A DNA stretch of 64,000 nt from Paraburkholderia largidicola (lineage in GTDB: Bacteria > Pseudomonadota > Gammaproteobacteria > Burkholderiales > Burkholderiaceae): positions 3,038,001-3,102,000 of the forward strand of contig NZ_AP023174.1 in the NCBI RefSeq assembly GCF_013426895.1, written 5' to 3'. Position numbers and translations under genes: made by a program. The notes under the pieces were generated by a model. It made no database searches. It was not told the DNA's origin and saw nothing but the letters and a program-made list of their open reading frames with translations. Shown in pieces: positions 27,906 to 36,851 of this stretch (position 1 is the first letter of the stretch; each line of letters opens with the position of its first letter).

Positions 27906-29957
27906 ATGAATCGTTATCCCCTCTGGAAGTATGTCGTGATGCTGGTGGCGCTCGTCATCGGCCTCATCTACACGCTGCCCAATTTCTTCGGCGAAGCGCC
28001 GGCGGTACAGGTATCGAGCGGCAAGGCAACGGTGAAGCTCGATTCGACCACGCTGTCGCAGGTCGAAGGCGCGCTCGCATCCAGCCAGATCAAGCCCGAC
28101 GACGTCACGTTCGACAATTCCTCGCAGAACGCGAACATCCGCGTGCGTCTGAAAGACACCGACACGCAGCTGCGCGTGAAGGACCTGCTGCAAAAAGCGC
28201 TCAATAGCGACCCGAGCGATCCGCAGTACATCGTCGCGCTGAACCTGCAGAGTGCGTCGCCGCGCTGGCTGACCGCCCTGCACGCACTGCCCATGTACCT
28301 CGGTCTCGATCTGCGCGGCGGCGTGCACTTCCTGCTGCAGGTGGACATGGCGGGTGCGCTGAACAAGAAGCTCGATTCGGACGCATCGGATGCGCGCACG
28401 CTGCTGCGCGACAAGGGCATCCGCGATGGCGGCGTGAACCGCGTCGGCCAGTCGGTGGTCGTCAATTTCGCGGACCAGGACGTTGCGGACAATGCGCGCA
28501 AGCAACTGACGACGGCAGTTTCCGAACTCCAGTGGGCGACGCAGCCGAATCCGGCAGGCGGCTTCCAGGTGGTGGGCACGTTCACGCCGGCCGTGCAGAA
28601 GACGGTCGAGGACGCGGCGCTCAAGCAGAACATCACGACACTGCATAACCGCGTCAACGAACTCGGCGTGGCCGAGCCGGTCATCCAGCAGCAAGGCTCC
28701 GACCGTATCGTCGTCGAACTGCCGGGCGTGCAGGACACGGCGAAGGCGAAGGACATCATCGGCCGCACGGCGACGCTCGAAGCGCGTCTTGCCGATCCGA
28801 ACGGCCTGCATCCGAATCCGGGCGACCCGGTTCCGGCGGGCGACGAACTCTTCACGCAAGGCAACGCCGCGCCCGTGCTGCTGCGCAAGGCCGTGATCTT
28901 CACGGGCGACCGCATCATCGACGCATCGGCAGGTTTCGACGAGCATCAGCGTCCGTCCGTCAACATCCGTCTCGACTCCGCCGGCGGCCGCGCGGTGCGC
29001 AGCGTGTCGCGCGACAACATCGGCAAGCCGATGGCGATGGTGCTGTTCGAAAAGGGCAAGGGCGAAGTGCTGACGGTCGCGACGATCCAGTCGGAACTGG
29101 GCGACCGCTTCCAGATCACGGGCCAGCCGACACCGCAAGCCGCAACCGATCTCGCACTGCTGCTGCGCGCCGGTTCGCTCGCTGCGCCGATGGACATCAT
29201 CGAAGAACGCACGATCGGCCCGAGCCTCGGCGCGGACAACATCAAGAAGGGCTTCCACTCGGTGGTGTGGGGCTTTGCGGCAATCGCCGTCTTCATGATC
29301 GCGTACTACATGCTGTTCGGTTTGATCTCGATGATCGCGCTGTCGGTGAACCTGCTGCTGCTGATCGCGATTCTGTCGATGCTGCAGGCCACGCTGACGC
29401 TGCCGGGCATTGCCGCTATCGCGCTTGCCCTCGGTATGGCGATCGACGCGAACGTGCTGATCAACGAGCGTGTGCGTGAAGAACTGCGCAACGGCGCGCC
29501 GCCACAACTGGCCATCCAGAACGGTTATGCGCATGCATGGGCGACGATTCTCGACTCGAACGTGACGACGCTGATCGCCGGTCTCGCGCTGCTCGCGTTC
29601 GGCTCGGGCCCTGTGCGCGGCTTCGCCGTCGTGCACTGTATCGGCATCATGACGTCGATGTTCTCGGCAGTGTTCTTCTCACGCGGCCTCGTGAACGTGT
29701 GGTACGGCGGCAAGAAGAAGCTGCAATCGCTCGCGATCGGCCAGGTCTGGAAGCCCGCCGCCGAAGGCGCAACGGGTTACCTCGACAACGCGGACACGGC
29801 AACCGACACGGCTCGCGCGATCGCTGCCGCAACGGCGCCGAAGGCAAAGCCAAAGGCCAAGGCGCCCGCCGGCGCCGCAAAAGCCCAGGCTGCCAAGCCG
29901 ACGCTGCGCAACCGCAACGCGCCAGGTGGCACGAACAAACCGGGTTCATCCCGCTGA
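27906..29957 (+). CDS. secD: Protein translocase subunit SecD
   Basis: A 683-aa RND-family membrane protein that uses proton flow to pull preproteins out of the SecYEG channel. The N-terminal membrane segment (YVVMLVALVIGLIYTLPNFF) precedes LDLRGGVHFLLQVD, the D1 motif. The large periplasmic domain is followed by five C-terminal membrane segments starting near IKKGFHSVVWGFAAIAVFM, with ALGMAIDANVLINERVREE in the fourth. The Ala/Lys-rich tail (APKAKPKAKAPAGAAKAQ) is long for SecD. Start at ATG 27906; a TTG 12 bp earlier is also in frame. secF follows after 18 bp. Confidence 0.95.
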   Translation: MNRYPLWKYVVMLVALVIGLIYTLPNFFGEAPAVQVSSGKATVKLDSTTLSQVEGALASSQIKPDDVTFDNSSQNANIRVRLKDTDTQLRVKDLLQKALNSDPSDPQYIVALNLQSASPRWLTALHALPMYLGLDLRGGVHFLLQVDMAGALNKKLDSDASDARTLLRDKGIRDGGVNRVGQSVVVNFADQDVADNARKQLTTAVSELQWATQPNPAGGFQVVGTFTPAVQKTVEDAALKQNITTLHNRVNELGVAEPVIQQQGSDRIVVELPGVQDTAKAKDIIGRTATLEARLADPNGLHPNPGDPVPAGDELFTQGNAAPVLLRKAVIFTGDRIIDASAGFDEHQRPSVNIRLDSAGGRAVRSVSRDNIGKPMAMVLFEKGKGEVLTVATIQSELGDRFQITGQPTPQAATDLALLLRAGSLAAPMDIIEERTIGPSLGADNIKKGFHSVVWGFAAIAVFMIAYYMLFGLISMIALSVNLLLLIAILSMLQATLTLPGIAAIALALGMAIDANVLINERVREELRNGAPPQLAIQNGYAHAWATILDSNVTTLIAGLALLAFGSGPVRGFAVVHCIGIMTSMFSAVFFSRGLVNVWYGGKKKLQSLAIGQVWKPAAEGATGYLDNADTATDTARAIAAATAPKAKPKAKAPAGAAKAQAAKPTLRNRNAPGGTNKPGSSR

Positions 29958-29975
29958 GTCCCGGAGAAAGAGAAC

Positions 29976-30926
29976 ATGGAATTTTTCCGCATCCGTAAAG
30001 ACATTCCGTTCATGCAGCGCGCGTTGGTTTTCAACGCGATCTCGCTGCTGACGTTCATCGCCGCCGTGTTTTTCCTGCTGCATCGCGGGCTGCATCTGTC
30101 GGTGGAGTTCACGGGCGGCACCGTGATCGAAGTGCAGTATCCGGGCGCCGTGCCGCTCGAACCCGTGCGCGAAACGCTGACCAAAATCGGTTACGCCGAC
30201 GCTCAGGTGCAAAACTTCGGCACCTCGCGCGACGTGCTGATCCGTCTGCCGTTGAAGCAGGGCTTGAGCTCGGCGCAACAGAGCGACCAGGTGATGTCCG
30301 CGCTGACGGGCCAGGATGCGAACGCGAAGCTGCAACGCGTCGAGTTCGTCGGCCCGCAGGTCGGCAAGGAACTCGCCACCGACGGCCTGCTCGCGCTCGC
30401 CTGCGTGGTCGCGGGCATCGTGATCTATCTGTCGTTCCGCTTCGAGTGGAAGTACGCGGTCGCAGGCGTGATCGCAAACTTGCACGACGTCGTGATCATT
30501 CTCGGCTTCTTCGCGTTCTTCCAGTGGGAGTTCTCGCTGTCGGTGCTGGCCGCCGTGCTTGCAGTGTTGGGCTATTCGGTGAACGAATCGGTGGTTATCT
30601 TCGACCGGATTCGCGAAACCTTCCGCCGCGAACGCAAGATGAGCGTGATCGAAGTGATCAACCACGCAATCACGAGCACGATGTCGCGTACGATCATCAC
30701 GCACGGCTGTACGCAGATGATGGTGCTGTCGATGTTCCTGTTCGGCGGTCCGACGCTGCACTACTTCGCGCTCGCACTGACCGTCGGTATTCTGTTCGGT
30801 ATCTACTCGTCGGTGTTCGTCGCCGCGGCGCTGGCCATGTGGTTCGGCGTGAAGCGTGAAGACCTGATCAAGGACAAGAAGGAACGTCACGATCCGAACG
30901 ATCCGAACGCGGGCGCGCAGGTTTGA
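29976..30926 (+). CDS. secF: Protein translocase subunit SecF
   Basis: A 316-aa partner of SecD (E. coli 323). It has the N-terminal membrane segment and LSVEFTGGTVIEVQYP, then five C-terminal membrane helices with VLGYSVNESVVIFDRIRE. Start at ATG 29976 preceded by CGGAGAAAGAGAAC. Last gene of the yajC-secDF operon; a strong hairpin follows the stop at 30966. Confidence 0.95.
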   Translation: MEFFRIRKDIPFMQRALVFNAISLLTFIAAVFFLLHRGLHLSVEFTGGTVIEVQYPGAVPLEPVRETLTKIGYADAQVQNFGTSRDVLIRLPLKQGLSSAQQSDQVMSALTGQDANAKLQRVEFVGPQVGKELATDGLLALACVVAGIVIYLSFRFEWKYAVAGVIANLHDVVIILGFFAFFQWEFSLSVLAAVLAVLGYSVNESVVIFDRIRETFRRERKMSVIEVINHAITSTMSRTIITHGCTQMMVLSMFLFGGPTLHYFALALTVGILFGIYSSVFVAAALAMWFGVKREDLIKDKKERHDPNDPNAGAQV

Positions 30927-30965
30927 TCGAAAGCGTCTGATACGTTCGACAGCAACATAAAAGCA

Positions 30966-30998
30966 AAAGGCCGGTTCGATGATGAACCGGCCTTTGTC
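30966..30998 (+). terminator. Terminator of the yajC-secDF operon
   Basis: AAAGGCCGGTTC (30966-30977) and GAACCGGCCTTT (30984-30995) form a 12-bp stem with a 6-nt loop and a short T-run. It is nearly symmetric, so it can also serve the convergent MHS transporter ending at 31032. Confidence 0.85.
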
Positions 30999-31031
30999 GT
31001 TTACGGCTTCTACGCTATCGCGTAACCCGAA

Positions 31032-32309
31032 TTAGCGGAAGCCCAACTTGCGACGCGCCGCAATCAACGCGATCACGCTCAGCACGGCGGCAAACATCAG
31101 ATAGAAGCCCGGCGCGATTTTCGAGCCCGTCGCCTGGATCAGCCACGCAATGATGAACGGCCCGAAGCCGCCGAAAATCGTCACCGCGATGTTATAGGCG
31201 AGCGACATGCCCGTCGTGCGCGTCTGGACCGGGAAGATTTCCGACAGCAATCCCGGCAACGAGCCAAAGTACGCCGTCATCAGGAAACCGAACACAATCT
31301 GCATCGCCATCAGCGTGCCGAAGGTCGGATGCGCGACGAGATAGCTGAACGCCGGACAGATCAGCAAGAACAGCAACACGGCGGGCACGAGCATGATGCG
31401 CACGCGTCCGTGGAGATCGGACAGATGTCCGACGATCGGCGAGCACACCAGCTGGATCACGCCGACCAGCGCGATCGCCGCGAAGGCCACCGATGGTGCG
31501 AGACCCAGTTGCTTGATCGCAAAGGTCGGCATGAACAGCACGAGATACGTCGAGACCGTGCCGAGCACGACGATGCCCATGCCGATGAACAGCCGCAGCT
31601 TCTGGCTCGCGAAGGTATCGCGGATCGGCGTGGTGGTAGTTTCGGCGGCGAGGAACTCGGGGGTTTCGTCGAGCTTCGTGCGGATGTACCACGCGACCGG
31701 CCCGATCAGCAGCCCGAAGAAGAACGGCACACGCCAGCCCCAGGACGCCATCTGTTCCGGCGACAACCCGCCCGTCAGCAGCATGCCGAACAGCGCGGCG
31801 AGGAGCGTCGTCAGCCCCTGGCTCGCGATCTGCCAGCTGGCGAAATAGCCGCGCCGTCCGGGCACATGCTCGGCGAGAAAGGCCGTGGCACTGCCGAATT
31901 CACCGCCCGCCGAGAAGCCTTGCATCAACCGCGCGACAACGAGAATAACCGGCGCCGCGATGCCGATCGACTGATAGGTCGGCAGCACGGCGATGATCAG
32001 GGTGCCGATCATCATCAGCAGGATCGAGAGCGTGAGCGCGGCTTTACGCCCTGCCCGGTCGGCATAGGCGCCGAGCACGATCGCGCCCAACGGCCGCATG
32101 AAGAACGACACGCCGAACGTGCCGAGCGTCAGCAGGAGCGAGACGGTGTCGTTGCCGGCCGGGAAGAACAGTTTCGAAATGACGACGGCGAAGAAGCCGT
32201 AGACGACGAGATCGAACCACTCCAGCGCATTGCCGATCGACGCCGCGACGACCGTGCGCCATGTATCGGGGCGCGTTTGCGCGGTGCTCGCGGCTAGTGT
32301 TGAACTCAT
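31032..32309 (-). CDS. MFS transporter, metabolite:H+ symporter (MHS/ProP-like) family
   Basis: A 425-aa 12-helix transporter. The MHS subfamily signatures are clear: ASIGNALEWFDLVVYGFFAVVISKLFFP in helix 1, RPLGAIVLGAYADRAGRKAAL between helices 2 and 3, and RLMQGFSAGGEFGSATAFLAEHVP in helix 5. Family members carry citrate, 2-oxoglutarate, shikimate, proline/betaine or similar compounds; the substrate cannot be assigned. Start at ATG 32307-32309 with GGAGATCC upstream; the longer frame is not homologous. Its 5' side faces a G/T-rich gap and repeat copy A. Confidence 0.88.
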   Translation of the reverse strand: MSSTLAASTAQTRPDTWRTVVAASIGNALEWFDLVVYGFFAVVISKLFFPAGNDTVSLLLTLGTFGVSFFMRPLGAIVLGAYADRAGRKAALTLSILLMMIGTLIIAVLPTYQSIGIAAPVILVVARLMQGFSAGGEFGSATAFLAEHVPGRRGYFASWQIASQGLTTLLAALFGMLLTGGLSPEQMASWGWRVPFFFGLLIGPVAWYIRTKLDETPEFLAAETTTTPIRDTFASQKLRLFIGMGIVVLGTVSTYLVLFMPTFAIKQLGLAPSVAFAAIALVGVIQLVCSPIVGHLSDLHGRVRIMLVPAVLLFLLICPAFSYLVAHPTFGTLMAMQIVFGFLMTAYFGSLPGLLSEIFPVQTRTTGMSLAYNIAVTIFGGFGPFIIAWLIQATGSKIAPGFYLMFAAVLSVIALIAARRKLGFR

Positions 32310-32498
32310 TGTGGATCTCCAGGTGCGCGCGGTAGTCGTTATGGTGGTGATTGGCGTGTGACGCCCGGTCCTTTCATTTTGCCGGTTCGATGCGCGCACA
32401 ACCGATCCGGCGGATTTGTTCAATATGTACCGGAAAAATTATTTCTGCACGAGGGGGAGAAGTGCCAGGGGATGGGAGGTTTTTTTGCGGTTCGCGGT

Positions 32499-32531
32499 GG
32501 GGTTGGGGTTGGGGTTGGGGTTGGGGTTGGG
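32499..32531 (+). repeat. GGGGTT hexamer tandem repeat
   Basis: Five perfect GGGGTT units (32499-32528) followed by GGG, in the non-coding gap between the MHS transporter start and repeat copy A. On the top strand it can form a G-quadruplex (four or more G-runs with 2-nt loops). The copy number is likely to vary by slippage. Confidence 0.9.
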
Positions 32532-32579
32532 ATCTGTGGTTTGACTTCGTGGCGCTGCTGGTTTGGTTTGCTGGTGTCT

Positions 32580-33243
32580 GCGCTGGCATCCGCACTTTGT
32601 TAGCGTGCTTCACGCGTCGCCCCTGTGCGGGGCGGCACCTACTTTTCTTTGCCGCCGCAAAGAAAAGTAGGCAAAAGAAAGCGGCTCACACCGCCAACCC
32701 GTGTTCTTATCCACGGCCCCCCCAACGTCCCCATCCTTCACACGGCTGTGCCCTTGGTCCGTGCTCGTTGCCAACGCTTCGAACAATCACATCACCCGCG
32801 TCAGGCACCCATACAAAGGCAGACGGCAGCGAATGGTATGTGCCGCCAAGGTGGCAAACTGTGTGTAGGTTGTCGCGGCGTATAGCCTGGCGCTCTTACA
32901 GCGTCTGACGCATGCGCTATCGGTCCGGAGTGAGGCGTGTGGAGCACTTGGGGCCTACACACAGTTTGCCACCTGGGCGGCCGTGGAATAGCTGGTACGG
33001 CGTGCTGTAGTGCGGGAGCGTGAAGCGGGTGAGGCGCACCGCAAGCGCGCTGGCAACGAACGTGGGTCACGTGGTTGCCGTGTGAAGCGTAAGACCCTGT
33101 GGGGGCCCTCAGGCAAGAACAAGGACTGGCGGTGTGAGCCGCTTTCTTTTGCCTACTTTTCTTTGCGGCGGCAAAGAAAAGTAGGTGCCGCCCCGCACAG
33201 GGGCGACGCCTGAAGCACGCTAACAAACCGCGGATGCCAGCGC
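32580..33243 (+). repeat. Long palindromic-ended repeat element, copy A (orientation 1)
   Basis: A 664-bp non-coding element. Its 77-nt terminal inverted repeats (32619-32695 and 33128-33204) are exact reverse complements. Each contains a hairpin with a 15-bp stem and 4-nt loop (32638-32671; 33152-33185). An inner 21-bp inverted repeat (32849-32869 / 32954-32974) brackets an 84-nt centre. Left arm is type alpha, right arm type beta. The outermost sequence (GCGCTGGCATCC and inverse) and even ~16 bp beyond it also match between the two ends. It sits 44 bp past the yceI stop codon and ~270 bp upstream of the transporter start. No ORF is conserved. Confidence 0.9.
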
Positions 33244-33287
33244 AAACACCAGCAAACCACCCCGCCTGCGCAGCAAAACCCAAAACC

Positions 33288-33866
33288 TTACTGCTTGATC
33301 CCTTCAGCCTGAATATGCAGCACCGTCTTCATGCTAAATCCATATTTAGTCCCAAAATCCATCCCATAATCCGCGCGATTGAACTCCCCCGTCGCCTCGA
33401 CGCCGCACACCTCGCGCTTCAGCACAGGATGCTGAATACATTTAAACGATTCGATCTTCAGATTCAGCGGCTTCGTGACGCCCTTCAGTGTGAACTGACC
33501 ATCAACCGCAACCGGCGTATCGCCATCAAACTTGATCGAAGTCCCTTTGAACGTAGCGGTAGGATACTTCGCCACATCGAAGAAATCGCCCGACCGCAAA
33601 TGTTCGTCGAGCTTCGTATTCCCCGTCTGGATCGAAGACGTATCCACCGTGACATCCACCGTGCCCGTCTTCGCGGCGCGATCCAGCGTCACCGTGCCCG
33701 AGCTTTTCGTGAACTTGCCGCGCCACGTCGAGACGCCGCCCATGTGGTCGGACTCGAAGCTCGGATAGGTGTGCGTCGGATCGAGCTGATAAGTATCGGC
33801 GGCATACACGCCCGCCGCCATCGACGACGCCAGCGCGCCGGCCACAATCAAGAGCATCGTTTTCAA
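33288..33866 (-). CDS. YceI-family periplasmic protein (downstream paralogue)
   Basis: A 192-aa secreted protein with a signal peptide ([22 protein letters not shown], cleavage near residue 22) and a lipocalin-like YceI domain ([27 protein letters not shown]...[15 protein letters not shown]). YceI proteins bind long polyisoprenoid chains in their barrel. Third in a cytochrome b561-yceI-yceI set on the minus strand, 30 bp after the other yceI. Its last ~40 codons use TTT, GGG, ACT, AAA, TAT and GGA far more than usual here; the 3' end abuts repeat copy A. Confidence 0.9.
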   Translation of the reverse strand: MKTMLLIVAGALASSMAAGVYAADTYQLDPTHTYPSFESDHMGGVSTWRGKFTKSSGTVTLDRAAKTGTVDVTVDTSSIQTGNTKLDEHLRSGDFFDVAKYPTATFKGTSIKFDGDTPVAVDGQFTLKGVTKPLNLKIESFKCIQHPVLKREVCGVEATGEFNRADYGMDFGTKYGFSMKTVLHIQAEGIKQ

Positions 33867-33896
33867 TTCATTCTCCTTTCTGTCTGAATGCCAGGT

Positions 33897-34460
33897 TCAC
33901 TTGCTTGCGGCGACGATATGAAACTTGATCGTCACATCGTCAGCGACCACCGACGTGTCCTTCCATTCGCCCGTGCCGATATCGAACTGCGAACGCTTCA
34001 CCGTCACTGCGCCGTCATACACCTGCGCAGCGCCCTGCTTCGTCACCGTGACAGGCACGACCACCGTCTGCGACTTGCCTTTCATGGTCAGCTTGCCCGT
34101 CACGTTGAACTGGTTGCTGCCCGCAGCCGCAATCGCGCTCGAGACGAACGTTGCAGTCGGGAAGGTCTTCGAATCGAACCATTCCTTGCCGCGCACCTGC
34201 TCGTTATAGCTTTCGTCGCCGAGATCGTAGCTCGATGTATCGACCGTGACCTGTGCGCTGCCTGCCGCCGGCTTTGCCGGATCGAACGCGATCTGCGCAG
34301 TGAACTTGTTGAACTTGCCTTCGACAGGCACGTTCATCTGTTTCGAGATCGCCGTGACCGTGCTCTTGCCCATGTCGACCTGCGCAAACGCGCCGCCCGA
34401 CGCGGCCAGCGATGCCGCCGCAAATGCGGCGAGCATGTAGCGGTAGAACGATACCTTCAT
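33897..34460 (-). CDS. YceI-family periplasmic protein (upstream paralogue)
   Basis: A 187-aa protein with a signal peptide (MKVSFYRYMLAAFAAASLAASGGAFA) and a diverged YceI domain (VDMGKSTVTAISKQMNVPVEGKFNKFTAQI...GEWKDTSVVADDVTIKFHI). It overlaps no neighbour but lies 8 bp after the cytochrome b561 stop and 30 bp before the next yceI, so the three are probably one transcript. The pairing of YceI with cytochrome b561 is common and hints at an isoprenoid quinone ligand; that is inference. Confidence 0.88.
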   Translation of the reverse strand: MKVSFYRYMLAAFAAASLAASGGAFAQVDMGKSTVTAISKQMNVPVEGKFNKFTAQIAFDPAKPAAGSAQVTVDTSSYDLGDESYNEQVRGKEWFDSKTFPTATFVSSAIAAAGSNQFNVTGKLTMKGKSQTVVVPVTVTKQGAAQVYDGAVTVKRSQFDIGTGEWKDTSVVADDVTIKFHIVAASK

Positions 34461-34468
34461 GTTTGTCC

Positions 34469-35041
34469 TTATTTGAGGAACGGGATCATGCGCGACAACA
34501 GGCCGTCGCGATCGAGAATCTGATGCTTGAGCGCCGCCAGCACATGCAACACGACCAGCACGAGCAGCGTGTAGTTCAGCGTGATATGAACGGACTTCAA
34601 CACTTCCTTCAGATGCGGATCGGGTGCGATCAGGCGCGGCAACGGCACGAGACCGAGATAGACGACAGGCACGTTCGCCGCCGAGCTGTACAGATAGCCC
34701 GACACGGGAATCGCGACCATCAGCACGTACAACAGGAAGTGCGTGAGATGCGCGATGCCGCGCTGCCATTTGGGCATGTGCGAGGGCATCGGCGGCGTGG
34801 CATGCGTCGCGCGCCACAGAATGCGGATGATGACCAGCGCGAATACGGTTACGCCGATCCATTTGTGCCATGAGAAATACTTGAGCTTGGTCGGCGTGAA
34901 GCCGGGGATGTCCGTCATCACCCAGCCGAGCGCGAATCCGCAGACGATCAGCAGCGCGATCAGCCAGTGCAGCGCGATCGCCGTCGATGTGTACGACGAA
35001 CCGCGCGCCGAGAACGAATGAAACGAAGAGGTATGTGCCAT
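34469..35041 (-). CDS. Cytochrome b561-family membrane protein
   Basis: A 190-aa four-helix di-haem cytochrome b (COG3038). Four hydrophobic helices are visible, starting IALHWLIALLIVCGFALGWVM. Candidate haem-ligand histidines lie in LHW, SWHKW, THFLLY and LVVLHV. Such proteins move electrons between the quinone pool and periplasm; in E. coli CybB acts as a superoxide:ubiquinone oxidoreductase. Start at ATG 35039-35041 (MAHTSSFHSF); the frame upstream is not conserved. Leads the yceI-yceI pair. Confidence 0.88.
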   Translation of the reverse strand: MAHTSSFHSFSARGSSYTSTAIALHWLIALLIVCGFALGWVMTDIPGFTPTKLKYFSWHKWIGVTVFALVIIRILWRATHATPPMPSHMPKWQRGIAHLTHFLLYVLMVAIPVSGYLYSSAANVPVVYLGLVPLPRLIAPDPHLKEVLKSVHITLNYTLLVLVVLHVLAALKHQILDRDGLLSRMIPFLK

Positions 35042-35425
35042 GACAGATCCGACGCCAACATGAAAGTTAAACGACCCGGGCGATGCCATTATTCCGCTCG
35101 CGTCCGGCATCGGCGCCAACGGTCTGCGCGGCGCTCATCGTACCGCAAGCAGCGGCAACTGGCTGACAGCTTTACGCGCGGCGCGAAACTTGCTATTCCC
35201 GCCTGAGCGAATGCGCGGCGCATCTGTCGGACAAAGCCTACGACGGCCGTCGGTTCTGCATCCACCCTCATCACCGCGCGGACCCACCTGTAAGGCGTCA
35301 TATTGACGAGCTTTGATACTATTGCCCCCAGGCCGCGACGCGCCAGTCGCTTGCGCGGCAACAATCTGTAAGACACCGGCTGCAGCCACGACAACAACAT
35401 CGCTTCCCGTTTACCGATTGCCTGC
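35042..35425. other. Intergenic region between divergent cytochrome b561 and pqiA genes
   Basis: 384 bp with no supportable gene. It must hold the promoters of two divergent operons. TTGACG at 35305-35310 could be a -35, but no matching -10 follows at the right spacing. An Arg-rich open frame on the minus strand (35089-35427) looks like a codon-bias shadow. Confidence 0.5.
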
Positions 35426-36169
35426 ATGGAACATGACCACCTGATTGCCTGTCACGAATGCGACGCGCTATTCCAGAAGCCGCGCCTTGGACGCGGGCGG
35501 ATTGCGCGCTGCCAGCGGTGCGGCGCGATGCTGTACTGGAGCGCGTCGGGTCGGCTGGACGGCATCACGGCCATGACGGTCGCCGCGCTGATCACGTTTC
35601 TGATCGCTCAGGGCTTCCCCATCGTCGAGCTGGAAACCAACGGCATCACGTCGCAGACGAGTCTGCTCGGCGCCATTGTCGCGCTGTGGGACGAAAACAT
35701 GCAGGTCGTCGCCATCATCGTGTTCTGCTCGACCACGCTCTTTCCGCTCACCGAACTGCTCGCACTGCTCTATCTGCTGCTGCCGATCCGCGCGGGCTAT
35801 CTGCCGCCGTTCTTCAACCAGATGCTGCGCGCGATTCAATTCGTGCGCCCGTGGGGCATGATCGAAGTCTTCATGCTCGGCGTGCTGGTGACGATCGTGA
35901 AGATGGTGAGCATCGCGCGCGTGATTCCGGAAGCCGCGATGTTCGCGTTCGGTGCGCTCACGCTGATGTTCGTCGTGGTCGTCACGTTCGACCCGCGCAC
36001 GCTGTGGGATGTCGCCGAAACGCTCGGCGTGCTGCAGGCGCGGCGTGAACGGCACGCACGCGAAGACGAAGCGCGCAGCGACATGGATGGCGGCCCGCCC
36101 GACGATCGCAGCGATCGCGCGCCGGGCGCGCCGGATGTCGATGGTCCGGCCGCGCCGCACCGGGGATGA
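35426..36169 (+). CDS. pqiA: Paraquat-inducible protein A, first single-domain copy
   Basis: A 247-aa inner-membrane protein. The N-terminal rubredoxin-like zinc/iron ribbon is CHECDALFQKPRLGRGRIARCQRCGAMLYW (CxxC...CxxC), followed by four hydrophobic segments and an Arg/Asp-rich tail. E. coli PqiA is one 417-aa protein with two such halves; here the halves are two separate genes 7 bp apart. PqiA with the PqiB MCE tunnel and the PqiC lipoprotein supports lipid traffic and envelope integrity. First gene of a four-gene pqi operon. Confidence 0.9.
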   Translation: MEHDHLIACHECDALFQKPRLGRGRIARCQRCGAMLYWSASGRLDGITAMTVAALITFLIAQGFPIVELETNGITSQTSLLGAIVALWDENMQVVAIIVFCSTTLFPLTELLALLYLLLPIRAGYLPPFFNQMLRAIQFVRPWGMIEVFMLGVLVTIVKMVSIARVIPEAAMFAFGALTLMFVVVVTFDPRTLWDVAETLGVLQARRERHAREDEARSDMDGGPPDDRSDRAPGAPDVDGPAAPHRG

Positions 36170-36176
36170 CGGGCCG

Positions 36177-36851
36177 ATGAAATACACCACGGCCTCACGC
36201 GCCGGTCTGGTCGCCTGTCACGCGTGTTCGCGCGTGCAGCCGCGCGTGCGAGGCACAGAGCAGCGCTGCACGCGCTGCGGCGCGATCCTGCACCGGCGCA
36301 ACCCCGACAGCCTGATGCGCACCTGGGCGCTGCTGATCGCAGCCGCCGTGCTCTACATTCCCGCGAACCTGTTGCCCGTGCTGCACACGACCTCGCTGGT
36401 CGGTACGGAGGACGACACGATCATGAGCGGCGTCGTCTACTTCTGGACCTCGGGCGACTGGCCGCTGGCGATCATCGTGTTCGTCGCGAGCATTCTCGTG
36501 CCGATGCTCAAGCTCACGGTGCTCGCGCTGCTGACCATTACCGCGCAACGCCACTCGACGTGGCGGCCGCTCGAACGCACCAGGCTCTACCGGATCGTCG
36601 AGCGCATCGGACGCTGGTCGATGCTCGACATCTTCGTCATCACGCTGACGGTCGCGCTGGTGCGCTTCAAGTCGCTGGCCGTCATCACGGCGGGGCCGGG
36701 CGCGCTCGCGTTCGGCTCGGTCGTGATTCTCACGATGATCGCCTCGATGCAATTCGATCCACGCCTGATCTGGGACGACGTGGACAACGACCACGAGCCC
36801 GCCTCGAACAAGCCGAAAGCCGTAAAACCTCAGGACCCGAAACATGAATAG
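36177..36851 (+). CDS. pqiA: Paraquat-inducible protein A, second single-domain copy
   Basis: A 224-aa protein homologous to the second half of E. coli PqiA. The ribbon is CHACSRVQPRVRGTEQRCTRCGAILHRR; the first membrane helix is WALLIAAAVLYIPANLLPVLH, followed by SGDWPLAIIVFVASILVPMLKL. Start at ATG 36177, inside the longer open frame. Its stop overlaps the pqiB start by 8 nt, so translation is coupled. Confidence 0.9.
   Translation: MKYTTASRAGLVACHACSRVQPRVRGTEQRCTRCGAILHRRNPDSLMRTWALLIAAAVLYIPANLLPVLHTTSLVGTEDDTIMSGVVYFWTSGDWPLAIIVFVASILVPMLKLTVLALLTITAQRHSTWRPLERTRLYRIVERIGRWSMLDIFVITLTVALVRFKSLAVITAGPGALAFGSVVILTMIASMQFDPRLIWDDVDNDHEPASNKPKAVKPQDPKHE

Noticed and set aside
27723..29636. 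637-aa minus-strand open frame opposite secD
   Set aside because: Codon-bias shadow of secD.
35089..35427. 112-aa minus-strand ORF in the cytochrome b561-pqiA gap
   Set aside because: Arg-rich, no domain, no convincing ribosome site, and it would occupy both divergent promoters.
35426..36851. Two pqiA genes as a broken single gene
   Set aside because: Each has its own start and complete domain with its own ribbon; the 7-bp spacer and overlap with pqiB are clean.
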